64,000 nucleotides of DNA, taken from the NCBI RefSeq assembly GCF_022869805.1, contig NZ_CP094974.1, positions 4,464,001 through 4,528,000 on the forward strand, written 5' to 3'. Numbering within the stretch: the first letter of the stretch is position 1; each line of letters begins with the position of its first letter. Source of the stretch: Halosolutus halophilus (GTDB taxonomy: Archaea > Halobacteriota > Halobacteria > Halobacteriales > Natrialbaceae). The position numbers were made by a program, and so were the translations under genes. The notes beneath the pieces were generated by a model, which did not search any database, had not been told where the DNA came from, and was given only the letters and a program-made list of their open reading frames with translations. Shown in pieces: positions 51,873 through 59,992 of the stretch.

Positions 51873-52636
51873 CAGGACCCCCTCCGGCGAGCGACCACGC
51901 CCGCGACCGCGATCGCGACGATCGCCACGCCGACCCCGAATCCGGGCTGGGCATCGTCGCCGTCGAAGAACCCGCCCCCGATGGTCGCGTCGTCAGGACT
52001 CACGTATCCGCTCTGAATATTGCTCTTGTCGCCGGTTTCGACGAAGACGCGGTACTCCATTTGCTGCTCAAAGGAGGTCGTGTTCAGTTGGTACCGAACG
52101 TTCACCGTGTCAGATGGACCGCCGGTCACCGTGTCGGTCACGACCGTATCAGCGGTGATCGTGAGTGACAGCACCGTGTCGTCCGCCGTGATCGAGTCGG
52201 CGGTCACCGTCGTCAAGTCGACCGTCCCATCACTCGCGAACTCGGTCCCGTTCACGTTAACCGTCGTCGCCGACTGGTTCAGTTCGACCGCGTAGGTCGC
52301 GTGGTCGTGAATCTCGTCTTGGACCTTGAGCGTGGTCCCGTTCAGGGTGCCGGTGTAGTTGCCGACCTCCGTCCCGTTGTCCTGCCACGCCGCTTCTTGA
52401 TAGCTGGTGAACTCGACCGACTCCTCGGACGTGTCGTTGAAGCTATCCGCAAACTCGATGTCGAGTTCGACATACTCCGTTTCGTTCGTCGTCTCGATCG
52501 TGCTATTCTCGATCGTGTCCAGGCTGGCCGTTTGCGCTGCGGCCACCCCGATCAGCGCCGTCGCGATCGCGACCAGCGCGATCACCGCGATCGCCGTCGT
52601 CGTCGATCGACTGTAGGTAGTGCTCACTTTGACCAC
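51872..52636 (-). CDS. Exported beta-rich virus protein
   Basis: 254 residues, GTG start. Signal peptide TTTAIAVIALVAIATALIGVAAAQT; beta-rich ectodomain heavy in Thr, Val and Asp (TADSITADDTVLSLTITADTVVTDTVTGGPSDTVNVRYQL); C-terminal GFGVGVAIVAIAVAGVVARRRGS, a hydrophobic helix with arginines after it, PGF-CTERM-like. It is a membrane-anchored surface protein between the four-helix protein and the spike candidate. Not recognised as a standard pleolipovirus gene. Confidence 0.7.
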   Translation of the reverse strand: MVKVSTTYSRSTTTAIAVIALVAIATALIGVAAAQTASLDTIENSTIETTNETEYVELDIEFADSFNDTSEESVEFTSYQEAAWQDNGTEVGNYTGTLNGTTLKVQDEIHDHATYAVELNQSATTVNVNGTEFASDGTVDLTTVTADSITADDTVLSLTITADTVVTDTVTGGPSDTVNVRYQLNTTSFEQQMEYRVFVETGDKSNIQSGYVSPDDATIGGGFFDGDDAQPGFGVGVAIVAIAVAGVVARRRGS

Positions 52637-52637
52637 C

Positions 52638-53057
52638 TCAGTAGTACGCCAGTAGGTAGTAGCCCGCCCCGTTGAGCATGACCAACAGCAGGCCAGCGTA
52701 CCAATAGCCGTTCATCGCGTCGTTGACCGCCGGCACCAGCGCGGTCGCGACGTTCATCACGACCATCCCGGTGACCAGCGCGGCCTGCTCCTGGCTGAAG
52801 TCGTCCCACTCGCGCGCCTCATTCGAGAACCACGCGATACCCACCGCGATCATGGCGATCGCGAAGCCCCACGTGATCTCGGTCCCGCTGGCCGAGTACA
52901 GCGCGTCGCTCATGTAGAACGTGATGGGGTTGTCGATACCGATCGTGCCGATCCCGCTCATCGCGAGCGTTGCCGCGACGAACAGCGGGGCCAGCACGGC
53001 GTCGATGAGGTCGACGCCTTTGTGATTCTTGATCGAACCGAATCTTGCCGTTGCCAT
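52638..53057 (-). CDS. Four-helix virion membrane protein (VP3-like)
   Basis: 139 residues. Four hydrophobic helices: [55 protein letters not shown] and [19 protein letters not shown]. Size, four-helix layout and position as first gene before the exported proteins match the internal membrane protein (VP3) of pleolipoviruses. It is the first gene of the minus-strand operon; no signal peptide cleavage is expected. Confidence 0.72.
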   Translation of the reverse strand: MATARFGSIKNHKGVDLIDAVLAPLFVAATLAMSGIGTIGIDNPITFYMSDALYSASGTEITWGFAIAMIAVGIAWFSNEAREWDDFSQEQAALVTGMVVMNVATALVPAVNDAMNGYWYAGLLLVMLNGAGYYLLAYY

Positions 53058-53110
53058 AGTGCAACGCTGTCAGATCCACCCACCTCGTTGAAAGCGTCAG
53101 GATAACCTCG

Positions 53111-53128
53111 GGAATCCCGATGGATTCC
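53111..53128. promoter_or_regulatory. Palindromic operator candidate
   Basis: GGAATCC CGAT GGATTCC, a perfect seven-base inverted repeat with a four-base spacer, lies midway between the divergent virion operon and the small AbrB-like gene. It is 54 bases from the virion start and 45 from the regulator start. A TTTTATGA box at 53142-53149 serves the regulator. Confidence 0.55.
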
Positions 53129-53172
53129 TGATACTCACCAACTTTTATGAGATGGGGGGTTGCCCGCCGGAT

Positions 53173-53358
53173 ATGGCACTGAACAAACTTCGTCAGTTAG
53201 ACCAGGACTCGATCGGGATCACGCTCCCAAAAGACGACGTGCGCATCGAGGGACTGTTAGACGAGAACGACGATCTTGAGGGTGAGCATTACGTCCATAT
53301 TCGCCACGTTGACGAGGGCGAGTGGACACTTGAACTTGTGAGTGGAATCGACATATGA
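53173..53358 (+). CDS. AbrB-like small regulator
   Basis: 61 residues, MALNKLRQLDQDSIGITLPKDDVRIEGL. The strand-swapped RQL(D)xxSxGITLPK(D) pattern is that of SpoVT/AbrB-type swapped-hairpin DNA-binding proteins. It is divergent from the virion operon with a palindrome between them, so control of virion genes is likely. The start at 53173 is chosen because the seven codons before it (GGCPPD) are not family-like. Confidence 0.75.
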   Translation: MALNKLRQLDQDSIGITLPKDDVRIEGLLDENDDLEGEHYVHIRHVDEGEWTLELVSGIDI

Positions 53359-53657
53359 TCGAAACCGATGGAGTTGTGTTCTCTTCTCCAATTTCTTTGT
53401 GTCCGACACAAGTGTCACGTCAAACCCTGCTGCACACACTTTGCAAGGATAGTTGGGATACATATCTTCTTGCGTAATTGGCTAGTGATCAAGCTGGGTT
53501 TGAGCTTAGAGGTCTGTCTGATCGGTAATTGTGCGGAATTTAGTACCTGACGAGAGTATAATGACGGTGGCCAGAATTCGATTTACATTAGTATATTACA
53601 GACCCGGAGATCCACTTCACGTCAGGCCGATTAAAAAAGTGAGCCGCAAAAAGCCTA

Positions 53658-54299
53658 CTAGTTGTCGTAGATATGAGTTCCAACTTCTGTATTACTATCG
53701 TCGAAGTTGGCTGTTGCCGTCACTTCTTCACCACTGCTGGAGACGTCAACACTTCCACTACTAGTCCCAGAACTGATCTCAATAGTGTCCGTGCTGGATT
53801 CAACTGTAAGACTATTTGCGTCTCCCCAACTGGACACCGAGATGTCTACTTCATCATCAGTTGTATCGTCTGAGAACGAGATCTCGGGGGCTTCTGGGAA
53901 GTTATAGTCTTGACTCGAAACCTGGGTCTCGGTACCGTCTTCGGTAATGGCAACTGCTGTTATCGTACCACTGCTACTACTACGGTCACTGCCAGTTAGC
54001 GTAACGGAACTACCTACTTTATCAAGTGTTTTGCTTGTATCGGCATCGCCGCGAAGTTCAATGTGATCGGAGTTGCCCATGGATGCGACTGTCACTGTGA
54101 TCTCATTATTTGAATTATCAACATCAAAGTCGACACCCGCGTTAGCGTTTTCATTCAATCCACCTCCCAGATCAAGCACAAACCCAGCAATAACGGCAGC
54201 CAAGATAACAGTAATGGCTACCATCAGTATGACACCTATGACCGGTGACACTGCGCGCTCTTCTTTGTCGCCGATTTGTTTTGATTGCCAATGCATCAT
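53658..54299 (-). CDS. Type IV pilin 1
   Basis: 213 residues. N-terminus [31 protein letters not shown] is a class III prepilin signal: charged leader, cleavage before AVSPVIG by prepilin peptidase, then the hydrophobic assembly helix. The remainder is beta-rich with many Ser, Thr and Asp. It is a pilin or pilin-like subunit. It follows a second pilin gene with almost no gap. GC is much lower than in host genes. A TTG in frame at 54302 is also possible. Confidence 0.88.
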   Translation of the reverse strand: MMHWQSKQIGDKEERAVSPVIGVILMVAITVILAAVIAGFVLDLGGGLNENANAGVDFDVDNSNNEITVTVASMGNSDHIELRGDADTSKTLDKVGSSVTLTGSDRSSSSGTITAVAITEDGTETQVSSQDYNFPEAPEISFSDDTTDDEVDISVSSWGDANSLTVESSTDTIEISSGTSSGSVDVSSSGEEVTATANFDDSNTEVGTHIYDN

Positions 54300-54302
54300 C
54301 AA

Positions 54303-54767
54303 TCAGCTTGAGAAGTCAAATTCTTGGCTCGCGACCTGGGTTTCAGTACCATCTGCCGTGATTGCAACTACTGTGACCGTACCTGACTCACCATCGCTTG
54401 CAGTATATCCAAGTGTAATTGACGTTCCTGCTTGTGTCAGTGCGTCACTGGTCTCGTCATAGTCACCAGTGGATCCATCAACTTCATCAACTAGCGAATC
54501 ATCGACATCTCCACGGAGAACGATCTCTTCAGCGTTTCCCATTGACTTTACAGAAACGGTGACTTCTCCATCTGTATTATCTACTGCAGTGTCAACACCT
54601 GCGTTCGCGTTTTCACTCAATCCGCCTCCCAAATCGAGCACGAACGCCGCAATCACGGCCGCGAGAATAACCGTAATCGCGACCATCAGGATCACGCCAA
54701 TAACTGGGCTTACTGCCCGTTCTTCCTCGTTTCCGATCAACTTTTTGCGATAGTTTTCAAGGTTCAT
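54303..54767 (-). CDS. Type IV pilin 2
   Basis: 154 residues, MNLENYRKKLIGNEEERAVSP. The [45 protein letters not shown] stretch is nearly the same as in the following pilin, indicating duplication; ectodomains differ in length and sequence but share NAxxIxLRGDxD and [14 protein letters not shown]/Y motifs. First gene of the pair. Both would need host prepilin peptidase and an assembly ATPase, as none is seen here. Confidence 0.88.
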   Translation of the reverse strand: MNLENYRKKLIGNEEERAVSPVIGVILMVAITVILAAVIAAFVLDLGGGLSENANAGVDTAVDNTDGEVTVSVKSMGNAEEIVLRGDVDDSLVDEVDGSTGDYDETSDALTQAGTSITLGYTASDGESGTVTVVAITADGTETQVASQEFDFSS

Positions 54768-55090
54768 GGTTTCACAGCACCCCTGAACGGTCGGAAAAGT
54801 TATTGGTAGCAGTATGAAACCACCGCATGACGCCTATAAGGGGATTGGGACAGCCCTCTTGTGCGTCGCCTTTCCGTGCCATTCTTTCGGGGTCAACTGA
54901 TAGGAGTTGACCGACCCCACTTATAGATAAGGGATCGTGACCTTCTCAGAGATTGATAAGGCTTTCAAAGTTGATAATCAGAACTCAATGGAAGATTTAC
55001 AGCGGTGACTTGAAGCGCCGCTGTCTTGCGATTCTCTCGAAATGAAAACGAGTCAATAACTGTTATGCCCGTTCGTCACTCTCATCGCAC
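54768..55090. other. Intergenic region upstream of pilins
   Basis: 323 bases between the pilin start and the LAGLIDADG-like gene, moderately AT-rich, with no supported gene. An imperfect inverted repeat AGTTGACCGACCCC/GGGGTCAACT is present at 54889-54919 (GGGGTCAACTGATAGGAGTTGACCGACCCC), a likely operator or terminator for the divergent pilin promoter. Confidence 0.5.
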
Positions 55091-55915
55091 ATGGCCGATG
55101 GGGATGCACTCCTTACCGACCAAGACTTGGCGCGCACCTATGACGGTGGCGTGTACGACGACGCTTGGATGGCAGTCCGGGAGTATCGTGACGTCATCCG
55201 ATACCAAACTGAGAACCCGGACAAAGGATACACCGCGATCGCGAACGCACTTGACCTACCGAAAGGACGGGTCCGTTCTTGGACCGACGGCAAGACGCCG
55301 AACGTCGTTGCCGGGATCGAAACCGCACGGGATCGAGGCTGGATCGATGTCGGGTACGAGGACGACGCATTTCTTGCACTGAACGCACTCGTCGCGGGAA
55401 TCTTCTCCGGCGGATCGATCATTCGAACGAACTGGATTCCAAAGTGGACGCTCAACGAACAGGGATACCACTCCTACATCGTCGATGCGCTCGAGTTGGC
55501 CGACGTCGGATATACTACACACGAGGAGGCCGACGAGAACAGTGGACCGACGATCCGGCCGGCCGACGACGGAGCGATTCTCGGACGAGTACTGTGTGTT
55601 CTGGGTGCGCCGATCGGCAAGAAGTCAGAGCTCGACGACATAACGCTCCCCTGGTACCTGGACGACGCACCAACAGACGTCCGCGAGATGTTCGTTCACT
55701 CCTACATCGCAAACCGCGGATATGGGGATCGAGAGAGTGCACGAATACAGATTATAGAGGATCGATCACAGTCCTATCGCAAGTCACTGGCAGCGTTGCT
55801 CGAAGACGTCGCCGGTGCGCCGGTCACGCTCGGCGACCGATCGATCACGATCTCTGCTGACGCAGCGCGAGCGCTTGGGATCGAACAGGATTGGTTCGCC
55901 CGAGAAGGCTTCTGA
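55091..55915 (+). CDS. HTH plus LAGLIDADG-like protein
   Basis: 274 residues. Residues 35-70 form an HTH (RYQTENPDKGYTAIANALDLPKGRVRSWTDG). Residues 95-200 look like a degenerate homing endonuclease repeat: FLALNALVAGIFSGGSI (LAGLIDADG position, lacking the catalytic acid), a second DVREMFVHSYIANRGYGDRESARIQI (also lacking a clear DADG acid). Such proteins act as DNA-binding regulators (as WhiA does) more than nucleases. Family members occur near haloarchaeal mobile genes. Confidence 0.65.
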   Translation: MADGDALLTDQDLARTYDGGVYDDAWMAVREYRDVIRYQTENPDKGYTAIANALDLPKGRVRSWTDGKTPNVVAGIETARDRGWIDVGYEDDAFLALNALVAGIFSGGSIIRTNWIPKWTLNEQGYHSYIVDALELADVGYTTHEEADENSGPTIRPADDGAILGRVLCVLGAPIGKKSELDDITLPWYLDDAPTDVREMFVHSYIANRGYGDRESARIQIIEDRSQSYRKSLAALLEDVAGAPVTLGDRSITISADAARALGIEQDWFAREGF

Positions 55916-56171
55916 ACTCACTCCAGGCCTTGTTGAAACCCTAAAATGGTGATAGGTTTTAGCAGCCGTGCTGAATACAGAGCGCGAATGTGGCACCGAC
56001 TGAGAGTCTATCTACGTGGGTAGTGATCGGTCAGTACAGGATATCTATGTACCGTTTAGTTGGCCTCTCCACGAAGTCCGGATCGGTACCTTACAGCGTG
56101 GGAGTTACTCACAGCGGCCGTATAATTGTCATTCTCCATGTGATGGAGCCCTCCCAAGATGTCAAGCGATG

Positions 56172-56678
56172 CTATACGATCGCATACATAACGACCAATA
56201 CGACCGGAACGGCAAACAGCGTGATCACGCTCACGATCGGTCGATCGCGTCGAGACGCCGCTGCGGTGTAGAACCCGGCAAAGACGGCGACCGTTCCGAG
56301 ATACCGTAACAGTTCCGCCAGACGGAGTTCAGCGCCACCGGACAACAGGATGGCAGAGACCCGGACCTCTCCCGCTAATGCGGGTCCGGCGATGAACCAG
56401 GCAATACCCGCAATCCGCTGGGCAAGGAACCCCCATACTGCGACGGCACCGATTTCCCAGGCGGCCGCTGTCGGACGGTTGCGGACGTACGCGAGGGTTG
56501 CAACCACGATGGGCGCCAAAGTGACGATACGTCCCAGTTCGATCGACCAAGTCGTCGTTTGTGTCGATAAGAACACCTGCAATGCCAACCCGAGCACGAC
56601 GATGCCGCCCAGCAAGCCAGCAAACGTGAGCCTGTCCAGGTCGGCAACCGACGAGCGAGACAATACTGAATCGGACAT
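56172..56678 (-). CDS. Multi-helix membrane protein
   Basis: 168 residues, four or five hydrophobic helices (LTFAGLLGGIVVLGLALQVFL, GRIVTLAPIVVATLAYV, AAWEIGAVAVWGFLAQRIAGIAWFI, LLRYLGTVAVFAGFYTAA, VSVITLFAVPVVLVVMYAIV). Family not recognised. It sits alone in the right arm of the element between the LAGLIDADG-like gene and the repressor candidate. An AT-rich start region lies upstream at 56690-56710. Confidence 0.7.
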   Translation of the reverse strand: MSDSVLSRSSVADLDRLTFAGLLGGIVVLGLALQVFLSTQTTTWSIELGRIVTLAPIVVATLAYVRNRPTAAAWEIGAVAVWGFLAQRIAGIAWFIAGPALAGEVRVSAILLSGGAELRLAELLRYLGTVAVFAGFYTAAASRRDRPIVSVITLFAVPVVLVVMYAIV

Positions 56679-56915
56679 ACTACACTATCTTGAAAGACCA
56701 ATAAGTGTTTTCTGTACCATAAACTCATGAAGAAAATCGGCTGTTGTCATCCTCGCTCGGGCATCCAGTTCCTCGGACGGGTTGATCAGTGCGCACGTGT
56801 AGTGTGCGGGGTGGGTCACCGGTTTCGACGTGACACAAACGAAGTCGTCGTGCTGAACTCATCCTCTCTATTCAGCACGCCATTTGTATCAACCAGTGAG
56901 GATTTCAACAGAGCC

Positions 56916-57185
56916 TCACTCCAAGTCTTCGGCGTTGAGTTCTCCTCCGAGATAGGCTCGTCCCCGATCGGAGATTCGGTACAGACCTCGGTCCTCGTCG
57001 TAGTACTCGACCAGTCCGCCATCCTGCAGTGCCCGGAGTCGACGGCGGACGTGCGAGATTTTGTAATCGATATTTGCCTCGACGGTGGACGGATTCGCGA
57101 CGATCGGCTCGTTGCCCTCGTTGAGCAGGAACTCGAGGATCGCATCGTCGGCTCGCGTCATCCAGTCCACCCGTGGTCGTCGCAT
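56916..57185 (-). CDS. Winged-helix repressor candidate (PhiH1-like)
   Basis: 89 residues, MRRPRVDWMTRADDAILEFLLNEGNEPIVANPSTVEANIDYKISHVRRRLRALQDGGLVEYYDEDRGLYRISDRGRAYL-type (quoted in parts: WMTRADDAILEFLLNEG, HVRRRLRALQDGGLV, GLYRISDRGRAYL). This is the winged-helix pattern of the haloarchaeal virus phiH repressor family. It is next to the integrase operon and read in the opposite direction, a good position for a lysogeny switch. Function inferred. Confidence 0.78.
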   Translation of the reverse strand: MRRPRVDWMTRADDAILEFLLNEGNEPIVANPSTVEANIDYKISHVRRRLRALQDGGLVEYYDEDRGLYRISDRGRAYLGGELNAEDLE

Positions 57186-57259
57186 GCTCTCGGTAAGACA
57201 CGGAACACCATGTTAGAATGCTCGGTACGATGGTATTTGAGCGCTATTTGATTCCTTGT

Positions 57260-57418
57260 GGTGCATTGTTTGATGCACTAGTTTGAAGTACTCCCCGTTC
57301 CTGAGTGAGTGCAACGGAAGCCAGACGGACCCGCCGCTGCCCGGTCGGGTCCATGTGAGAACGCGGACCCGGTGTTAGGGGCACCGGCCCGCTGGCTTCC
57401 GTAAGTGAGTACGGAAGC
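57260..57418. ncRNA. Structured non-coding region, three-way junction
   Basis: ACGGAAGCCAG (57314-57324) pairs with CTGGCTTCCGT (57392-57402) as an 11-base outer stem. Inside are GGACCCG/CGGGTCC (57327-57333 with 57346-57352) and CCGGTG/CACCGG (57369-57374 with 57382-57387). A GTGCAT/ATGCAC hairpin precedes (57260-57277). GCTTCCGT (57395-57402) can also pair with a second ACGGAAGC at 57411-57418, giving two exclusive folds. It may be an RNA, an origin or an integrase regulatory site. Confidence 0.5.
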
Positions 57419-57801
57419 ATGCTACCGCAGAACGCTACGGGGGAAAAGTCCCCCGATCGACCGCACCGATCGAACCACGGCCCACAACCCACGGCTGCTA
57501 CAGACAGTTCTCAGAACCGCTTCGGAAATGACGGAATGGATGCAAAACCCGCCCGAACCGGCGTCATTCATCGAAGCCTGAATTATCGGAATTTCGGAAT
57601 CTACATTCCGACTACTAAGAGGGCGGGGTGCACTCGTTACGAACCACCGACGGACGGCGACCGCGCGCGCCCCCTGGTCCAACAAACGGCGCGCGCGGTG
57701 AGTCCGCGGTCCCACAACAGTGAGACCATGCCAAGTCAGACACGCCACCACAGTAAGCATACCGGATACTGTAACCAGCACGATACTCGCGAGGTGGGCC
57801 G

Positions 57802-57969
57802 ATGAGCGCCACCGATTGCGACGTCCCACCCTGTGACGGGTGCGGGCTGACGGTCGGCCGCGTTCGCGAGGTCGAAGTCGAGAATCCCGACGGGGAGATC
57901 ACCGTCTGCGACAGCTGCGAAGACAGCCTGCGGGCGACGATCGACGCGGAGGTGCGGGTCTATGTCTGA
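57802..57969 (+). CDS. Integrase accessory protein 1, zinc ribbon
   Basis: 55 residues, MSATDCDVPPCDGCGLTVGRV...ITVCDSCEDSLRATI. CDGCG and CDSCE form a four-cysteine zinc ribbon. Its stop overlaps the next gene by eight bases, and the three genes to the integrase overlap in turn. In SNJ2 two small genes upstream of the integrase are needed for integration, so this is likely their counterpart. A frame just upstream (57419-57805) also overlaps its ATG but has no protein-like composition. Confidence 0.75.
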   Translation: MSATDCDVPPCDGCGLTVGRVREVEVENPDGEITVCDSCEDSLRATIDAEVRVYV

Positions 57970-58264
57970 GACCGACCGCGATCGACGCGCCGCGGCGATG
58001 GAACGCCAGGCGGCCGCCCTCGAGGCGATCGCAACGGAACTCCGCTACCAGAACGCGGCCCTGTGCGAGACGATCGACGCAATTGACCAGCTGGCCGCGC
58101 GCGTCGACGATCACCACTACTCGGATACCGAACCGCGGAACCAATCCGGCACCGCGCTCCAGACGGCGATCGCTGATCGGTTGTTCGAACGCGACGACCT
58201 GGAGGACAGTCCGATGAGTTCGCTCGGTCGCGCCGAGAACTGGCAGGAGCGTGATCAGCGGTGA
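57962..58264 (+). CDS. Integrase accessory protein 2, coiled coil
   Basis: 100 residues, MSETDRDRRAAAMERQAAALEAIATELRYQN. A helical coiled-coil N-terminal half of Ala/Glu/Arg heptads and a short polar C-terminus. Its TGA overlaps the integrase GTG by four bases. By place and size it matches the second small SNJ2 accessory gene. No own DNA-binding motif is visible. Confidence 0.75.
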   Translation: MSETDRDRRAAAMERQAAALEAIATELRYQNAALCETIDAIDQLAARVDDHHYSDTEPRNQSGTALQTAIADRLFERDDLEDSPMSSLGRAENWQERDQR

Positions 58265-59313
58265 GTGACGACTTGGAGCCGATCGCGCCGCATGAAGCGA
58301 TCGAGATGTACCACGATGCGATGCGTGACGAACACGCGGAGTCGACACGTCGGAGCGCGAAACACCGACTTCGGGCGTTCGTACAGTTCTGTGACGAACA
58401 CGGCATCGAGAACCTGAACGACCTCTCCGGCCGGGACATCTACAAGTACCGGACGTGGCGTCGCGAGGGTCACGGAGACGATCGAGAACCGATCAAGCTG
58501 GTCACACTCAAGGGCCAACTCGCGACGGTCCGTCGGTTCCTGCGGTTCGCGGCGAACATCGACGCCGTGCACCCGGAACTGTACGAGCAAGTCACGCTGC
58601 CGACGATGAAAAACGGCGAGGACGTATCGGATTCGACGCTGAAACCCGACCGAGCGGTCGCGATCCTCGAATACCTCGAACACGCACAACCGGCTTCGCG
58701 GGATCACATCATCGTGATGCTCCTCTGGCGGACGGGGGCGCGAACGGGCGCGATTCGTGGGCTCGACCTTCGAGATCTCGACCTCGACGGCTCGCATCCG
58801 CGCGTCTCTGGCCCCGCTGTTCACTTCGTTCACCGTCCGGAGACTGGAACCCCGCTCAAGAATCAGGAGCAGGGGACGCGATGGAACCGAATTAGCGAGA
58901 AAGCGGCACGGTACATCGAGGATTACATCGAGTACCACCGGCCCGACGTGACGGACGAGCATGGCCGGAAACCGTTGCTCACGACGGAGTACGGTCGTCC
59001 CGCAGGGAACACGTTGCGAAAGACGCTCTACCGCGTCACGCGGCCCTGCTGGCGTGGTGAATCGTGCCCCCACGATCGTGACGTCGACACGTGCGACGCC
59101 ACTCACCTCGATCATGCGAGTAAGTGCCCGTCCTCGCGGTCACCCCACGACCTTCGCAGTGGTCGCGTGACCTACTATCGACGAGAGGACGTCCCACGGC
59201 GGATCGTCAAGGATCGACTCAACGCCAGTGAGGACATCCTCGATCGGCACTACGACCGTCGTTCCGACCGAGAACAGGCTGAACAGCGCAGCAACTACCT
59301 TCCAGATCTTTGA
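58261..59313 (+). CDS. int: Tyrosine integrase (SNJ2 type)
   Basis: 350 residues, GTG start. N-terminal SAM-like arm (IEMYHDAMRDEHAESTRRSAKHRLRAFVQFC). Catalytic domain: RTGARTGAIRGLDLRDL gives the first Arg, SPHDLRSGRVTYYRRED the HxxR, and ILDRHYDRRSDREQ the nucleophile Tyr. An insertion between has CWRGESCPHDRDVDTCDATHLDHASKC, a cysteine/histidine cluster that likely binds zinc. It ends 47 bases before attR, and is the third gene of an overlapping operon, as in the SNJ2 family of haloarchaeal integrases. Confidence 0.92.
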   Translation: MSDDLEPIAPHEAIEMYHDAMRDEHAESTRRSAKHRLRAFVQFCDEHGIENLNDLSGRDIYKYRTWRREGHGDDREPIKLVTLKGQLATVRRFLRFAANIDAVHPELYEQVTLPTMKNGEDVSDSTLKPDRAVAILEYLEHAQPASRDHIIVMLLWRTGARTGAIRGLDLRDLDLDGSHPRVSGPAVHFVHRPETGTPLKNQEQGTRWNRISEKAARYIEDYIEYHRPDVTDEHGRKPLLTTEYGRPAGNTLRKTLYRVTRPCWRGESCPHDRDVDTCDATHLDHASKCPSSRSPHDLRSGRVTYYRREDVPRRIVKDRLNASEDILDRHYDRRSDREQAEQRSNYLPDL

Positions 59314-59360
59314 AAGACATGAACGCCACAACGGCCGTCGCAGACAGCGACATCACCCAG

Positions 59361-59375
59361 TCCCATCGTGCCCGT
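59361..59375 (+). repeat. attR core, 15-base direct repeat
   Basis: TCCCATCGTGCCCGT, identical to the tRNA-Arg 3' end copy at 34346-34360 and located 47 bases after the integrase stop. The sequence to its right is the original chromosomal neighbour of the tRNA. Confidence 0.9.
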
Positions 59376-59992
59376 GATTCTGCGACGAACGCTTGTGAGG
59401 AACACAGCGACTACGCGCGATTCGATGAAGACGAGTCGCACGCAGCGACGCGACCCCGTCTCGGCGTGGTTCGGCCGGAGACGCAGGTTCCGTCGCGCTG
59501 TCGACAGTCGGCGTGAATGACGGTGTTTGCAGCACGGCCCGAATCGATCGATTCGACGACCGAGTCGTGGTGATGTCGCTAGAGTTCGTCGATGCGAAAC
59601 CCTCCTCGCGAGGTGTCCACTGCGGCCGGTGGCTAGTCGCGAGGGCAGTGCGTCGGTCGATCCGTCCCGACGTGACGCTCGACGCGTTCGAGTTGGCCGA
59701 CGTGTTCGAACCCGTCCGTTCGTAATCGATACTGCTCCGAATCGTTAGTTTCATTTCACACCGGGCAAAACAATGGGGGTGTCGGCAGAGCCGATAGACG
59801 GCATCACACGGGGACTGGTTGGGGGCACAGTCGACATCGCCACCCCCGCTGCCGACCGCGTAGACCCAGCGTTTTCGCACGTCGACTCGGTCACCGACGA
59901 GTTCCGACTTCTTGCCCGATCGAACATCCGTACTGCGGGACGTCAGCTAGTACAGGCCGGCGATACAAACCGATCGAACCGTTCGTGTGGCC
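59376..59992. other. Chromosome right of attR, no supported gene
   Basis: 617 bases. Short frames exist but none looks like a protein. At 59775-59788 GGGGGTG and GTCGGCAG are followed by CACCCCC (59841-59847) and CTGCCGAC (59849-59856), interleaved inverted repeats. TATA-like GATACAAACC at 59963-59972 lies before the next gene. Confidence 0.5.

Larger units (their letters stand above)
34346..59375. mobile_element. Integrated pleolipovirus-like element, about 25 kb
   Basis: The element is bounded by a 15-base direct repeat (34346-34360 and 59361-59375), the left copy being the 3' end of tRNA-Arg and the right copy lying 47 bases after a tyrosine integrase. It contains a virion-like operon (45743-53057), an integrase operon with two coupled small genes as in SNJ2, a replication-type left arm, and cargo including an SMC-like ATPase module, an S-layer-type glycoprotein and two pilins. 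Base composition is mixed: near host in the virus genes, strongly AT-rich at 37.8-41 kb and moderately so at 53.4-56 kb, which suggests successive acquisitions. Confidence 0.88.

Noticed and set aside
57419-57805. 128-codon frame before the integrase accessory genes
   Set aside because: Although it overlaps the next ATG, its residues are Thr/Arg/His/Pro-rich without secondary-structure character, and its first part lies beside the structured region; not annotated as a gene.
59310-59725. Frames of 68 and 70 codons running across attR
   Set aside because: They span the attachment repeat, have no motifs and would be created by integration; unlikely to be real.
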